Shown in pieces: positions 1-8,370 of a stretch of 64,000 nt of DNA (positions are counted from its first letter, which is position 1; every line of letters begins with the position of its first letter). A program made the position numbers and the translations under genes. The notes under the pieces were generated by a model that saw only the letters and a list, made by a program, of their open reading frames with translations, did no database searches and was not told the origin of the DNA. Source of the stretch: Methylobacterium phyllostachyos (GTDB lineage Bacteria > Pseudomonadota > Alphaproteobacteria > Rhizobiales > Beijerinckiaceae); assembly GCF_900103445.1 (NCBI RefSeq), contig NZ_FNHS01000011.1, positions 124,001 to 188,000 on the forward strand, read 5' to 3'.

Positions 1-200
1 CAACCCGCTAGGGAGCTCTGTGGATCGAGATCGAGCGCGGTCACGCGCTCGCCCGCCTCCGCGGCGGCGACCGCCAGGGATGCGGCCAGCGTCGTCTTGC
101 CGGTGCCGCCCTTCTGGACGGCGACTGCGAGGATCCGCAGCGGCCGGCCCGCCGGTCGAGGCGAAGTCCCGGGCTCGATCCCGGACCCTTCAGGATCCAT
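1..200 (-). CDS. ParA/MinD-family ATPase, N-terminal 66 codons, partial at window edge
   Basis: This reading frame runs off the left edge, so only the first 66 codons are visible. The protein starts MDPEGSGIEPG and, after a proline/arginine-rich lead, continues ILAVAVQKGGTGKTTLAAS. KGGTGKTT is the deviant Walker A motif of ParA/MinD/Soj ATPases. It is followed by the expected helix and by the strand VTALDLDPQSSLAG, whose D-x-D-P-Q is the switch I (Walker A') motif of the family. The ATG at 198-200 is preceded by AGGTGG at a good ribosome-binding distance, which supports this start. Family members segregate plasmids or chromosomes, or position other cargo. Which role applies cannot be decided without the C-terminus and the downstream gene (a parB would lie to the left). 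Confidence 0.85.
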   Translation of the reverse strand, partial: MDPEGSGIEPGTSPRPAGRPLRILAVAVQKGGTGKTTLAASLAVAAAEAGERVTALDLDPQSSLAG

Positions 201-799
201 GTATTCCACCTGTCGACCGCCCGTATTTCCGTCGCACCCCGCGTGCGATCGCCGAACGGCCGCCCCAGTCCGATGGGAAACCGCCGACAGGGCCCGTGTC
301 CCGGACCGGGGTCCTCGACCCGCGACTCGCGCATGCGCGATCCCGCTTGAATGATGGTATTCCGGGCATCATGACGACGGGGCTGTGAACACCTGAGGCC
401 GACGGGCGGCCCTCCGGATCGGATCGGGAGCGTGCAACATAAGCATCCGGATCGAGACCGGAAAAAGACGGATCCCGGCGCGCGCCTGATTTCTTCGCGC
501 CCCGTGACCGGCACCCCCGGCGATCTGTCTGTCGCAGACGCGATACTGATCGGCCTGTAACGTGCATCATGCAAACCGGTCAAGACATTCAATTAATAGA
601 TAAACCTGTTTATATTCAAAGATAAAACTATTGAGTATTCCGCATACCAGTCAATAAAAAACTGCAGATGCTGTGTGGAAGATATATTTTTAATCCCGAA
701 AATCAGACGAACGTTTTATTTGGCATATTCACCCGAACGCATTTGTCAGCACGCATGGCGATGGATCACCGTTGCGCCTCGGAGACGGAGGGGCTCTGA
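201..799. other. Intergenic region with 14-bp palindrome, inverted repeat and AT-rich block
   Basis: I see no convincing gene in these 600 bases. Upstream of the ParA-like gene there is a perfect 14-bp palindrome, TCGCGCATGCGCGA, at 327-340. A 6+6 bp inverted repeat (ATGATG/CATCAT, 10-nt spacer) follows at 351-372. Positions about 583-745 are strikingly AT-rich compared with everything around them and probably hold the promoter of the MEKHLA gene at 800. A regulatory or partition-site role for the palindromes is inference from position only. Confidence 0.45.
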
Positions 800-1294
800 A
801 TGTCTCCCAGCGATTCGCGGCCGCCAGGGTCGCCCGCATTCCGGCACGCCATGACCGACCTTTCGCACGACCCGGACTTCTTCGCCGTGCTCACCGGCAG
901 CTACGCGCGGCGCCTGGGCGAGCCGCTGGTGCCGGAGGGCGCGGACGCGGCGTGGCTCTACGGGCAGGCACCGTTCGCGGTCCTGGCCCATGACGGCGGC
1001 GCGGATCCGTGCTTCGTCTACGCCAACCGGGCCGCGCAAGCCTGTTTCGGATACAGCCGCGCGGAGCTGGTCGGCCTGCCGTCGCGGCTCTCCGCAGAGG
1101 CCCCCGAGCGCGCCGAGCGCCAGCGGTTGCTCGACGCCGTGACCCGGGACGGGTTCAGCCGAAACTACCGCGGGCTGCGCATCGCCAAGGACGGGCGCCG
1201 CTTCTGGATCGAGCGCGCAGTGGTCTGGCAGCTCGACCGCAACGGCGTGGCGTTCGGCCAAGCCGCAACCTTCTCCGAATGGCGCGACGCGTGA
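800..1294 (+). CDS. MEKHLA-domain (PAS-like) protein
   Basis: This 164-aa soluble protein looks like a single-domain MEKHLA protein, a PAS-related fold found alone in proteobacteria and cyanobacteria and at the end of plant HD-ZIP III regulators. Visible landmarks are the opening LTGSYARRLGEPL, the PAS-like core FVYANRAAQACFGYSRAELVGL at about residues 71-92, and the closing strand region RRFWIERAVVWQLD. It probably binds a small ligand or senses a signal, but no output domain is attached. The ATG at 800 has GGAGGGG six bases upstream. An internal ATG at 851 would give a shorter protein starting MTDLSHDP. It is convergent with the AraC gene, with 12 bases between stop codons. Confidence 0.75.
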   Translation: MSPSDSRPPGSPAFRHAMTDLSHDPDFFAVLTGSYARRLGEPLVPEGADAAWLYGQAPFAVLAHDGGADPCFVYANRAAQACFGYSRAELVGLPSRLSAEAPERAERQRLLDAVTRDGFSRNYRGLRIAKDGRRFWIERAVVWQLDRNGVAFGQAATFSEWRDA

Positions 1295-1308
1295 CGGGGA
1301 CGCCCGTC
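1293..1308. terminator. Small GC hairpin at the convergent gene ends
   Basis: GACGGG at 1293-1298 and CCCGTC at 1303-1308 form a 6-bp stem with a 4-base loop, overlapping the stop codons of both convergent genes. There is no T-tract, so it is at best a weak or bidirectional terminator. Confidence 0.3.
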
Positions 1309-2278
1309 AGGACGCCGCCGCTTGAGTCAGGGCCGCGTGGCGGTACGCGCGCGGGCTCGCGCCGTAGCGGTCGCGGAAGCGGCGGGAAAAATGCGCTTGG
1401 TCGGCAAAGCCGCAGCGATAGGCAATTTCGCCGATCTGCAGGGCCAGGCAAGCCGGGTCGGACAGGCGCTGCGCGGCGGCCTCCAATCGGCGCTGCCAGA
1501 TCCAGGCGGCGACGTTGAGCCCCTCCGCACGGAACAGCGCCTGCAGATGGCGTAGGGACACGGCCACCGCGGCGGCGAGCTGCGCGGGATCGAGGTCGGC
1601 GTCGCCGAGATGGGCCGCGACATGGGCCTTGGCGCGCTGGACGATCAGCGTGCCCTGCAGGGCCTTCGGCGTCTCCAGCGCCATGCGCTCGGCCACGCTG
1701 GCGATGACCAAGTCGAGGCCCACGCCGACAAGACGGTCGGCCACCTGAGGCGTCAGCTGTCCCGCCAGGCGCGCGAGATTGCACAGGTACGACCGCGCCA
1801 GGATCGCGGTCGGCAGGGTGCCCTCCACGGTCAGTCCGGCAAACCGGCGGGTGGCGCCCAGCATGCTTTCCAGCCGCTCGCGCGGGATCTGGATCGCCAG
1901 CACCTCGCTGTATCCGGCGTGCTCAATCGTCCAGGGCGTATTGGTGTCGCGGATCGAGAAATCATCTGCCTTATCCGTACTCGATCGATCGTATTGGTCC
2001 GCTGATACTGCTCCTTTCAGTACCATGCTCATGAATAAATGATCGGTCTTGTTGTTTTCGTGTCGAAGTGTCTGCGGCGTGGTAATCGCTTTTAAGTTGC
2101 TCAACGAAAATTTCGTCAACATCAGATTTCCGATAGTGACGCCCGAGATTGTCGCCTGGAAGGGACCGTCATCCACGCGGTTCTGAACCATCGGGACCAA
2201 GCGATTCTCACATACATCCCGCCAATGACGGAATCGGTCCTTCGGCTGTACTTCATCGGTGGAAAATATAGTCTGCAT
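1307..2278 (-). CDS. AraC-family transcriptional regulator
   Basis: This 323-aa regulator has an N-terminal ligand/dimerisation region of about 200 residues resembling the AraC-binding-like domain of FeaR-type regulators. The last 100 residues form the AraC double helix-turn-helix. In that domain I see RHLQALFRAEGLNVAAW for the first HTH and the hallmark IAYRCGFADQAHFSRRFRDR followed by YGASPRAYR for the second. The start ATG at 2276-2278 gives normal family length. The N-terminal half (about 1960-2130) is noticeably AT-richer, with residues such as Asn, Lys and Thr clustered, than the C-terminal half; this suggests different selective history or transfer. Its target is unknown; the nearest candidates are the MEKHLA gene and the ABC operon downstream. 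Confidence 0.9.
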   Translation of the reverse strand: MQTIFSTDEVQPKDRFRHWRDVCENRLVPMVQNRVDDGPFQATISGVTIGNLMLTKFSLSNLKAITTPQTLRHENNKTDHLFMSMVLKGAVSADQYDRSSTDKADDFSIRDTNTPWTIEHAGYSEVLAIQIPRERLESMLGATRRFAGLTVEGTLPTAILARSYLCNLARLAGQLTPQVADRLVGVGLDLVIASVAERMALETPKALQGTLIVQRAKAHVAAHLGDADLDPAQLAAAVAVSLRHLQALFRAEGLNVAAWIWQRRLEAAAQRLSDPACLALQIGEIAYRCGFADQAHFSRRFRDRYGASPRAYRHAALTQAAAS

Positions 2279-2467
2279 GGCGGCAGCCGTATGGCTCCGC
2301 CTGCGGGCGGCCGCAACCAGGAAGCGATTTCAATCGCGCGGATGTGTCCGGCGGGACACGATCAACTGTATGAAGATAGACACACGACTGCTGCATGCTT
2401 GGCGCAACCCGAGCAACACCGCCAACGAGCGGTGCCGGCATGCGCAGCGATCCGGCCTTAGGGCCCC

Positions 2468-3448
2468 TCAGGCCCGCCCTTCCTGCACCGCGTGGCAGGC
2501 GACACCGTCGAGCAAGGCCGGCACCTCGGCGCGGCAGCGGTCGTTCGCCAGCGGGCAGCGCGGGTGGAAAGTGCAGCCGGAGGGCGGGTCGATCGGGTTC
2601 GGAATCTCGCCGGAGACCGGGACCCGGGCGCGGCCGACATGGGCGAGGTCCGGAACCGCGTCGAGCAACATCCGTGTGTAGGGATGGCGCGGCGTCGCGA
2701 ACAGGTCCCTGGCGGCGGCGACCTCCACGAGGCGGCCGAGATACATCACACCCACCCGGGTCGCCATGTGGCGGACCACTGCGAGGTTGTGGGAGATGAA
2801 CAGGTAGGTCAGCCCCAGCTGGTCCTGCAGGTCGCGCATCAGGTTGAGGATCTGCGCCTGCACCGAGACATCGAGCGCCGAGGTCGGCTCATCCCCCACG
2901 AGGAACTCGGCCTGGCTCGCCAGGGCCCGGGCGATGGCGACGCGCTGGCGCTGGCCGCCGGAGAACTCATGCGGGTACTTCTTCGCGTCGTCCGCGTGGA
3001 GACCGACGAGTCCCAGCAGTTCGCTCACCCGGGCGCGGATCGCCCCCTCCCCCTGGATCAGATCGAAGGCCCGGATCGGCTCGGCGATGATCTTTCCGAC
3101 CCGCCAGCGCGGGTTCATGGACGCATAGGGGTCCTGGAAGATCATCTGGATGCGCGACCGCAGGCGCCGCCGGGCGGCGGCCTGGCGCGGGTCGGTCATC
3201 GAGACGCCGGTGATCGTCACCTCGCCGGCGGAGGGCGGCAGCAGGCCGACCACCATCCGGGCCACCGTCGACTTGCCGGAACCCGACTCGCCGACGATCG
3301 CGAAGGTCTCGCCCTTCTCGATGGCGAAGCCGACCCGATCGACCGCGGTGAGGAACTTGCGCGGCTCGCGCTCGATCACCCGGTTGAGCCAGGGTTTCGA
3401 GACGTCGAACCGGCGGCGCAGGTCGGTGACTTCGACGTAGGCGCTCAC
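2468..3448 (-). CDS. Peptide-type ABC importer, ATP-binding subunit (DppF/OppF class)
   Basis: The 326-aa protein is one of two nucleotide-binding subunits of an importer of the dipeptide/oligopeptide/nickel family. Walker A is GESGSGKST, the signature is FSGGQRQRV, and Walker B is FLVGDEPTSALD. The C-terminal extension carries the oligopeptide-transporter cysteine motif CTFHPRCPLANDRC. It is the last gene of a five-gene operon and its start overlaps the stop of the DppD-class gene by four bases, so translation is probably coupled. Substrate specificity cannot be read from this subunit. Confidence 0.93.
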   Translation of the reverse strand: MSAYVEVTDLRRRFDVSKPWLNRVIEREPRKFLTAVDRVGFAIEKGETFAIVGESGSGKSTVARMVVGLLPPSAGEVTITGVSMTDPRQAAARRRLRSRIQMIFQDPYASMNPRWRVGKIIAEPIRAFDLIQGEGAIRARVSELLGLVGLHADDAKKYPHEFSGGQRQRVAIARALASQAEFLVGDEPTSALDVSVQAQILNLMRDLQDQLGLTYLFISHNLAVVRHMATRVGVMYLGRLVEVAAARDLFATPRHPYTRMLLDAVPDLAHVGRARVPVSGEIPNPIDPPSGCTFHPRCPLANDRCRAEVPALLDGVACHAVQEGRA

Positions 3449-4425
3449 GCCGCTTGCTCCGCTGCATCGTACAGGTGACAGGCGACCCGGCTCGCATCGA
3501 CCGGGATCGGCTCCGGCCGCTCAACGCGGCAGCGGGCAAAGACCTTCGGGCAACGCGGGTTGAAGGCGCAGCCCTTCGGGATGGCGGTGAGCCGCGGCAT
3601 CGCGCCGGGGATCTGGCTGAGCCGGTCGGCCTCCTGCGACAGGGTCGGGATCGCGCCCATCAGGCCGACCGCATAGGGATGGTGCGGCTTGGCGATCACC
3701 GAGGCGACCGGGCCGATCTCGGCCACGCGCCCGGCATACATCACCGCGACCCGGTCGGCGGCCTCGGCGATCACGCCCATATCGTGGGTCACCAGCATCA
3801 CCGCGGTGCCGTGCTCGCGGCAGAGGCGCTTCAGCAGCGTGATGATCTGGGCCTGGACCGAGACATCCAAAGCCGTGGTCGGCTCGTCGGCGATGATCAG
3901 CTCGGGCTCGGCGGCGAGCGCGAGGGCAATTACCACCCGCTGGCGCATGCCGCCGGAGAACTCGTGCGGGTAGCCGTCGATCCGCCGCTCGGGCGCCGGG
4001 ATGCCGACCTCGGCCAGGAGGTCGATGGCGCGGGTCCGGGCGGCCTTCGCGGAGAGATTGGTGTGGGTGCGCAGGGTCTCGACGATCTGGTCGCCGACCC
4101 GGAATAGCGGGTCGAGCGAGGTCAGCGGATCCTGGAAGATCATGCCGATGCGCCGGCCCCGCACCCGCCGCATCGCCTCGGGGGAGAGATTGTCGATGCG
4201 CTCGCCCCGCAGGCGGATCTCGCCGCCGGCGATCCGGCCGGGCCGGTCGATCAGGCCGATCACCGCCGAGCCGGTCACCGACTTGCCGGCCCCGGATTCG
4301 CCGACGACGCCCAGAATCTCGCCGCGGCCGATGTCGAACGAGACCCGGTCGATGGCGGTGAGCGGCCCGCGGCGGGTGTCGAAGGCGACCGTCAGGTCGC
4401 GCACGGAGAGGATGGTTTCGGTCAT
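3445..4425 (-). CDS. Peptide-type ABC importer, ATP-binding subunit (DppD/OppD class)
   Basis: This 326-aa ATPase is the second nucleotide-binding subunit of the same importer. It shows Walker A GESGAGKSV, signature FSGGMRQRV, Walker B LIIADEPTTALDV and the C-terminal motif GCAFNPRCPKVFARC. I place the start at the ATG at 4423-4425 (MTETILSVRDL), because the open frame upstream of it runs through a dispersed repeat and has no family similarity. The gap of about 140 bases to the preceding permease gene is filled by that repeat, unlike the 10-11 base gaps elsewhere in the operon. Confidence 0.93.
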   Translation of the reverse strand: MTETILSVRDLTVAFDTRRGPLTAIDRVSFDIGRGEILGVVGESGAGKSVTGSAVIGLIDRPGRIAGGEIRLRGERIDNLSPEAMRRVRGRRIGMIFQDPLTSLDPLFRVGDQIVETLRTHTNLSAKAARTRAIDLLAEVGIPAPERRIDGYPHEFSGGMRQRVVIALALAAEPELIIADEPTTALDVSVQAQIITLLKRLCREHGTAVMLVTHDMGVIAEAADRVAVMYAGRVAEIGPVASVIAKPHHPYAVGLMGAIPTLSQEADRLSQIPGAMPRLTAIPKGCAFNPRCPKVFARCRVERPEPIPVDASRVACHLYDAAEQAA

Positions 4426-4470
4426 GCCTTGGCTGTTCCGGCGTTCGGCCGTCGGACGGCCACCCCCGTC

Positions 4471-4556
4471 TTTGCGAGCGGAGCGAAGCAATCCAGCGAC
4501 GCCACGTTCACCGAGATCGCGCTGCCCTGGGTCGCTTCGCTGCGCTCGCGATGACG
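4471..4556. repeat. REP-like imperfect inverted repeat inside the ABC operon
   Basis: The arms TTTGCGAGCGGAGCGAAGCA at 4471-4490 and the near-complementary GTCGCTTCGCTGCGCTCGCG at 4531-4550 flank a central segment. The GCGAGCG-AGCGAAGC core matches the style of dispersed palindromic elements common between genes of alphaproteobacteria. It lies between the DppC-class and DppD-class genes and could form an mRNA stem-loop that separates expression of permeases from ATPases. Confidence 0.6.
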
Positions 4557-4564
4557 ATGCCCAA

Positions 4565-5536
4565 TCATTGCAGCTTCGGATTGAGCGCGTCACGCAGCCA
4601 ATCCCCCAGGAGGTTGATGGCGATGACCAGCCCGGCCAGCGCCAGCCCTGGGAAGGCGACGATCCACCACTCGCCGGAGAACAGGAACCGGTTGCCGGTG
4701 CGGATCAGGGTGCCCAGCGACGGCATGGTCTCGGGCAGACCTGTCCCTAAGAACGACAGCGTCGCCTCGGTGATGATGGCGAGCGCCAAGTTGATCGTCG
4801 CGATGACGAAGACCGGCCCGGTGACGTTCGGCAGGACGTGGCGGACCATGATCACCGGCGGCGACAGGCCGATCAGCCGCGCCGCCTGGACGTAATCCTT
4901 GCCCTTCTCGACCATCACGGAGGAGCGCACGGTCCGGGCGTACTGCACCCAGAACGACAGGCCGATCGAGACCACGATCAGCCCGATCAAGGGCCCGACA
5001 TCCAGCGCGCTGCCAAAACTCGCCTTGGCGACGCCGTCGACCACCAGGGCGATCAGGATCGCCGGGAAAGTGAGCTGCACGTCGGCGACCCGCATGATCA
5101 GCGTGTCGACCGCCCCGCCCGCGTAGCCGGCGATCAGGCCGAGCGCGATGCCGAGGATGCCGGAGGTCACCACCCCGAGCACGCCGACGATCAGCGACAG
5201 GCGCAGGCCGTAGAGCACCGCCGAGAGCACGTCCCGGCCCTGGTCGTCGGTGCCGAGATAGTAGGGCGCCTGCCCGTCTGCCTGCCAGATCGGAGGCAGG
5301 TTGGAGTTGATCAGGTCGAGCTGGGCCGGGTCGTAGGGGTTCTGCGGCGCGATCCACGGCGACGCGAAGGCGAGGCCCACCATCAGGACGGTGGCGATCA
5401 GCGCCGCCACAGCCGTCTTCGAGCGCAGGAAATTGGCCAGCAGGTCGGAATCGCGCCAGCGCGCGAGCCGGGAGGGTGGCACCTCGACCAAGGGGACTGG
5501 CGGGGCATCACCCGCGTCGATGTCGCGTCCGCTCAT
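4565..5536 (-). CDS. Peptide-type ABC importer, permease (DppC class)
   Basis: This 323-aa inner-membrane protein is the second permease of the importer. It has an N-terminal cytoplasmic tail, a first membrane span near residues 38-58, then a periplasmic segment and five further spans. The coupling loop of the permease fold is visible as YVQAARLIGLSPPVIMVRHVLP, the usual EAA-type contact site for the ATPase. The segment LGTDDQGRDVLSAVLYGLR is typical of the DppC branch. The ATG at 5534-5536 starts 10 bases after the stop of the DppB-class gene. Confidence 0.93.
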   Translation of the reverse strand: MSGRDIDAGDAPPVPLVEVPPSRLARWRDSDLLANFLRSKTAVAALIATVLMVGLAFASPWIAPQNPYDPAQLDLINSNLPPIWQADGQAPYYLGTDDQGRDVLSAVLYGLRLSLIVGVLGVVTSGILGIALGLIAGYAGGAVDTLIMRVADVQLTFPAILIALVVDGVAKASFGSALDVGPLIGLIVVSIGLSFWVQYARTVRSSVMVEKGKDYVQAARLIGLSPPVIMVRHVLPNVTGPVFVIATINLALAIITEATLSFLGTGLPETMPSLGTLIRTGNRFLFSGEWWIVAFPGLALAGLVIAINLLGDWLRDALNPKLQ

Positions 5537-5546
5537 GCGTGCGCCC

Positions 5547-6527
5547 TCACGCCGTCCGTCCGGCGGGCAGCCGCAGGCGCGGGTCCACCACCGTGTAGAG
5601 GATGTCGACCACGAGATTGATGGTCACGAAGATCAGCGCGACGAGCAGCAGATACGCGGACATGATCGGGATATCGACGTTCTGCACGGCCTGGACGAAG
5701 AGCAGGCCCATGCCGGGCCACTGGAACACCGTCTCGGTGATGATCGAGAAGGCGATGACCGAGCCGAGCTGAAGCCCCGCGATGGTGATCACCGGCACCA
5801 GCGTGTTCTTGAGGGCGTGCCGCAGGTGGACGGCGCGGGTGGTGAGCCCCCGCGCCCGGGCGAAGCGGATGTAGTCGGTGCGTAAGACCTCCAGCATCTC
5901 GGCACGCACCAGCCGCATGATCAGCGTCATCTGGAACAGGCCGAGGGTCACCGAGGGCAGGATCAGCGCCTTGAGCCCGGAGGCGGTCAGGAAGCCGGTG
6001 GTCCACCAGCCGAGCCGCACCGTGTCGCCCCGCCCGTAGGAGGGCAGCCAGCCGAGCGTCACCGAGAACAGGTAGATCAGCAGGATGCCGATCAGGAAGG
6101 TCGGCAGACTGATCCCGATCAGCGAGACCGCCTGGAACAGCCCGGCGAGCCAGGAGTCGCGGAAGAGCGCGCAGTACACCCCCATCAGGATCCCCACCAC
6201 CAGGGCGAAGACCGTGGCGCAGAAGGCGAGCTCCAGCGTCGCCGGCATGCGCTCGGCCAAGAGCTGCGAGACCGGCTGCCGGAACTGGTACGAGATGCCG
6301 AACCGGCCCCGCACCACGTTGCCGGCGTAGCGGACGAACTGGACCAGCACCGGGTCGTCGAGGCCCAGATCCGTCCGGATCTGAGCCCGCTCGGCCACGG
6401 TGGTGTCGGGCCCGACGATCTGGTTCACGGGATCGCCCGCGAACCGGAACATCGCGAAGGCGATGAGCCCGACGACCGCGAGGACCGCGGCCGCCTGGAT
6501 CACCCGGCGCAGGAGGAAGGCGAGCAC
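5547..6527 (-). CDS. Peptide-type ABC importer, permease (DppB class)
   Basis: This 326-aa inner-membrane permease is of the DppB branch: it opens with a membrane span (LLRRVIQAAAVLAVVGLIAF), followed by GDPVNQIVGPDTT and RTDLGLDDPVLVQF, the conserved periplasmic region of this branch. The coupling loop reads YIRFARARGLTTRAVHLRHAL. The start codon is GTG at 6525-6527. It forms the membrane channel with the DppC-class subunit encoded just downstream. Confidence 0.93.
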   Translation of the reverse strand: MLAFLLRRVIQAAAVLAVVGLIAFAMFRFAGDPVNQIVGPDTTVAERAQIRTDLGLDDPVLVQFVRYAGNVVRGRFGISYQFRQPVSQLLAERMPATLELAFCATVFALVVGILMGVYCALFRDSWLAGLFQAVSLIGISLPTFLIGILLIYLFSVTLGWLPSYGRGDTVRLGWWTTGFLTASGLKALILPSVTLGLFQMTLIMRLVRAEMLEVLRTDYIRFARARGLTTRAVHLRHALKNTLVPVITIAGLQLGSVIAFSIITETVFQWPGMGLLFVQAVQNVDIPIMSAYLLLVALIFVTINLVVDILYTVVDPRLRLPAGRTA

Positions 6528-6538
6528 GCCTCAGCCTC

Positions 6539-8155
6539 CTACGACGGGTCCTTCGACACCCAGTAGAGCAGCAGCAGGTTGTCGGCCCGCTGGGTCAGGT
6601 GGACCTTCTTGGAGACGCCCCAGGCGAGCGCCTGCTGGTGCAGCGGGATGTAGCCCCAATCGGCGTTGAGGACGTCGAAGCCGTCCTTGATCAGGGCGTC
6701 GCGCTTGGTCTTGTCGGTCTCGGATTCGACCTTGTCGGCGATCTCGTCGATCTTCGGATCGCAATAGCCCGCGAGGTTCCAGCCGCCGCGGCCCGACTTG
6801 TCGCCGGGCTTCCGGCAGCCGACGATCTCGTAGAGGATGTTGTGGCTGTCGAGGGACGACGGGGTCCAGCCGAGCAGGTAGAACGAGGTGTCGTAGTTCG
6901 GCGCCAGCACCTTGGCGAAGTACTTGGCCTTCGGCTGGGCGTTGAGGTTCACCTTGACGTTGATGCGCGCCAGCATCGAGACCACCGCCTGGCAGATCGC
7001 CTCGTCGTTGACGTAGCGGTCGTTCGGGCAATCCATGGTGAGCGAGAACCCGTCCGGGTAGCCGGCCTGGGCCATCAGTTCCTTGGCCTTCTTGAGGTCG
7101 GTGGCCGGGCGCTTGAACTCGGCGGCGCGGTCGTAGAGGGCCGGGGCGATCATCAGCGCGGAGGGCACCGCCTGCCCGCGCATCACGCGCTTGGCGATCG
7201 TGTCCTCGTCGATGGCGAGGTAGAAGGCCTCGCGCACCTTGATGTCCTTGAATGGGTTCTTGCCCTTGACGCTCGAATCCTTCAGCTCGTCCCGGTCCTG
7301 GTCCATGCCCAGGAAGATCGTGCGCAGCTCGGGGCCCGCCATCACAGTGGCGGTGCCGCTGGCATTGACCCGCTGCTGGTCCTGCAGCGGCACGGGGTCG
7401 ATCCAGTCGACCTCGCCGGAAAGCAGCGCCGCGACCCGGGTCGCCGGGTTGGCGATGGTGGTGAGGATCGCCTCGTCGAGGTTCGACTCGACCTTGCCCC
7501 AGTAGCCGTCGAACTTCTTGAACACGGTCTTCACGCCGGGCTGGTGCTCGGCGATCACGAACGGGCCGGTGCCGTTCTCATGCAGGGTGGCGTAGCTGGG
7601 GCTCGTGGCGCTGGGCGGCGTCGGCTGCACGACGCCGTTCTTCTCGGACCATGCCTTCGACATGATCACCCAGGTCGGGAACTGGGCGATGGCGATGGGG
7701 TTCGGCTTCTTCAGCACCATGTCGACGGTGTAGTCATCGACCTTCACGAACTCGGCGTCGGCGGGCACGTTGGTGGTGAAGTTCGAGCCCGGGGCGCGGA
7801 CGCGCTGGGCGGAGAAGATCACGTCGTCGGCGGTGAAGGGCGAGCCGTCGTGGAACTTGACGTTCTTGCGCAGATGGAAGCGCCAGCGGGTCGGCTCGGG
7901 CGTCTCCCAGGATTCCGCCAGCGCCGGCGCGAATTTCAGGTTCTTATCGAGGGTGACGAGGGGCTCGTAGGCGGCCTCCTGCATCCCCTCCGTGAAGCTC
8001 TCCTTGAGGGAGTACGGATCGAGGGATTTCAGATCACCCTGGAAGGCGAAGCGGAAGACGTTGGCGGCCTGCGCGGGCAGCGCGGCGAAGGCAAACGTCG
8101 CGACCGCGACCGCGGACACGCCGCGGGCGAGGGTCTTCAGGGCAGAACGGGACAA
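6539..8155 (-). CDS. Peptide-type ABC importer, periplasmic substrate-binding protein
   Basis: This protein of about 538 aa belongs to solute-binding family 5 (DppA/OppA/NikA). A signal peptide is clear: positively charged start, hydrophobic core VAVATFAFAALPAQAA and a likely cleavage after AQA. Family landmarks are the early DLKSLDPYS segment and WRFHLRKNVKFHDGSPFTADDV. I choose the TTG at 8153-8155 (MSRSALKTLARG), which has GGAG six bases upstream; an in-frame TTG at 8242 adds 29 residues that look non-coding and would bury the signal peptide. It is the first gene of the operon, as is usual for binding-protein genes. The bound compound is unknown. Confidence 0.92.
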   Translation of the reverse strand: MSRSALKTLARGVSAVAVATFAFAALPAQAANVFRFAFQGDLKSLDPYSLKESFTEGMQEAAYEPLVTLDKNLKFAPALAESWETPEPTRWRFHLRKNVKFHDGSPFTADDVIFSAQRVRAPGSNFTTNVPADAEFVKVDDYTVDMVLKKPNPIAIAQFPTWVIMSKAWSEKNGVVQPTPPSATSPSYATLHENGTGPFVIAEHQPGVKTVFKKFDGYWGKVESNLDEAILTTIANPATRVAALLSGEVDWIDPVPLQDQQRVNASGTATVMAGPELRTIFLGMDQDRDELKDSSVKGKNPFKDIKVREAFYLAIDEDTIAKRVMRGQAVPSALMIAPALYDRAAEFKRPATDLKKAKELMAQAGYPDGFSLTMDCPNDRYVNDEAICQAVVSMLARINVKVNLNAQPKAKYFAKVLAPNYDTSFYLLGWTPSSLDSHNILYEIVGCRKPGDKSGRGGWNLAGYCDPKIDEIADKVESETDKTKRDALIKDGFDVLNADWGYIPLHQQALAWGVSKKVHLTQRADNLLLLYWVSKDPS

Positions 8156-8370
8156 TCGGATCTCCGGAACCGTGAAAGTTGAGCGCAGGCCGTCCCGCGG
8201 AAGCGGTGGTTGAGGCTTAGACCGGCCACCGCGCGTCGGCAAACCAACAGCGCGCGGCGCCCACAGTAAGGTTCGGACCAGGGGAGTGGTTGAGGGGCCG
8301 ATCTCGGCGGTATCGGAGGCTGTTCGGGGATTTTCGACCGAGGATTAGGCGCGAAGCTGCGTGCGCATCC

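Noticed and set aside
41..592. Minus-strand 183-codon frame overlapping the ParA-like start
   Set aside because: Arg/Pro/Ser-rich and in a different frame from the KGGTGKTT-containing gene, which has a ribosome site and family motifs.
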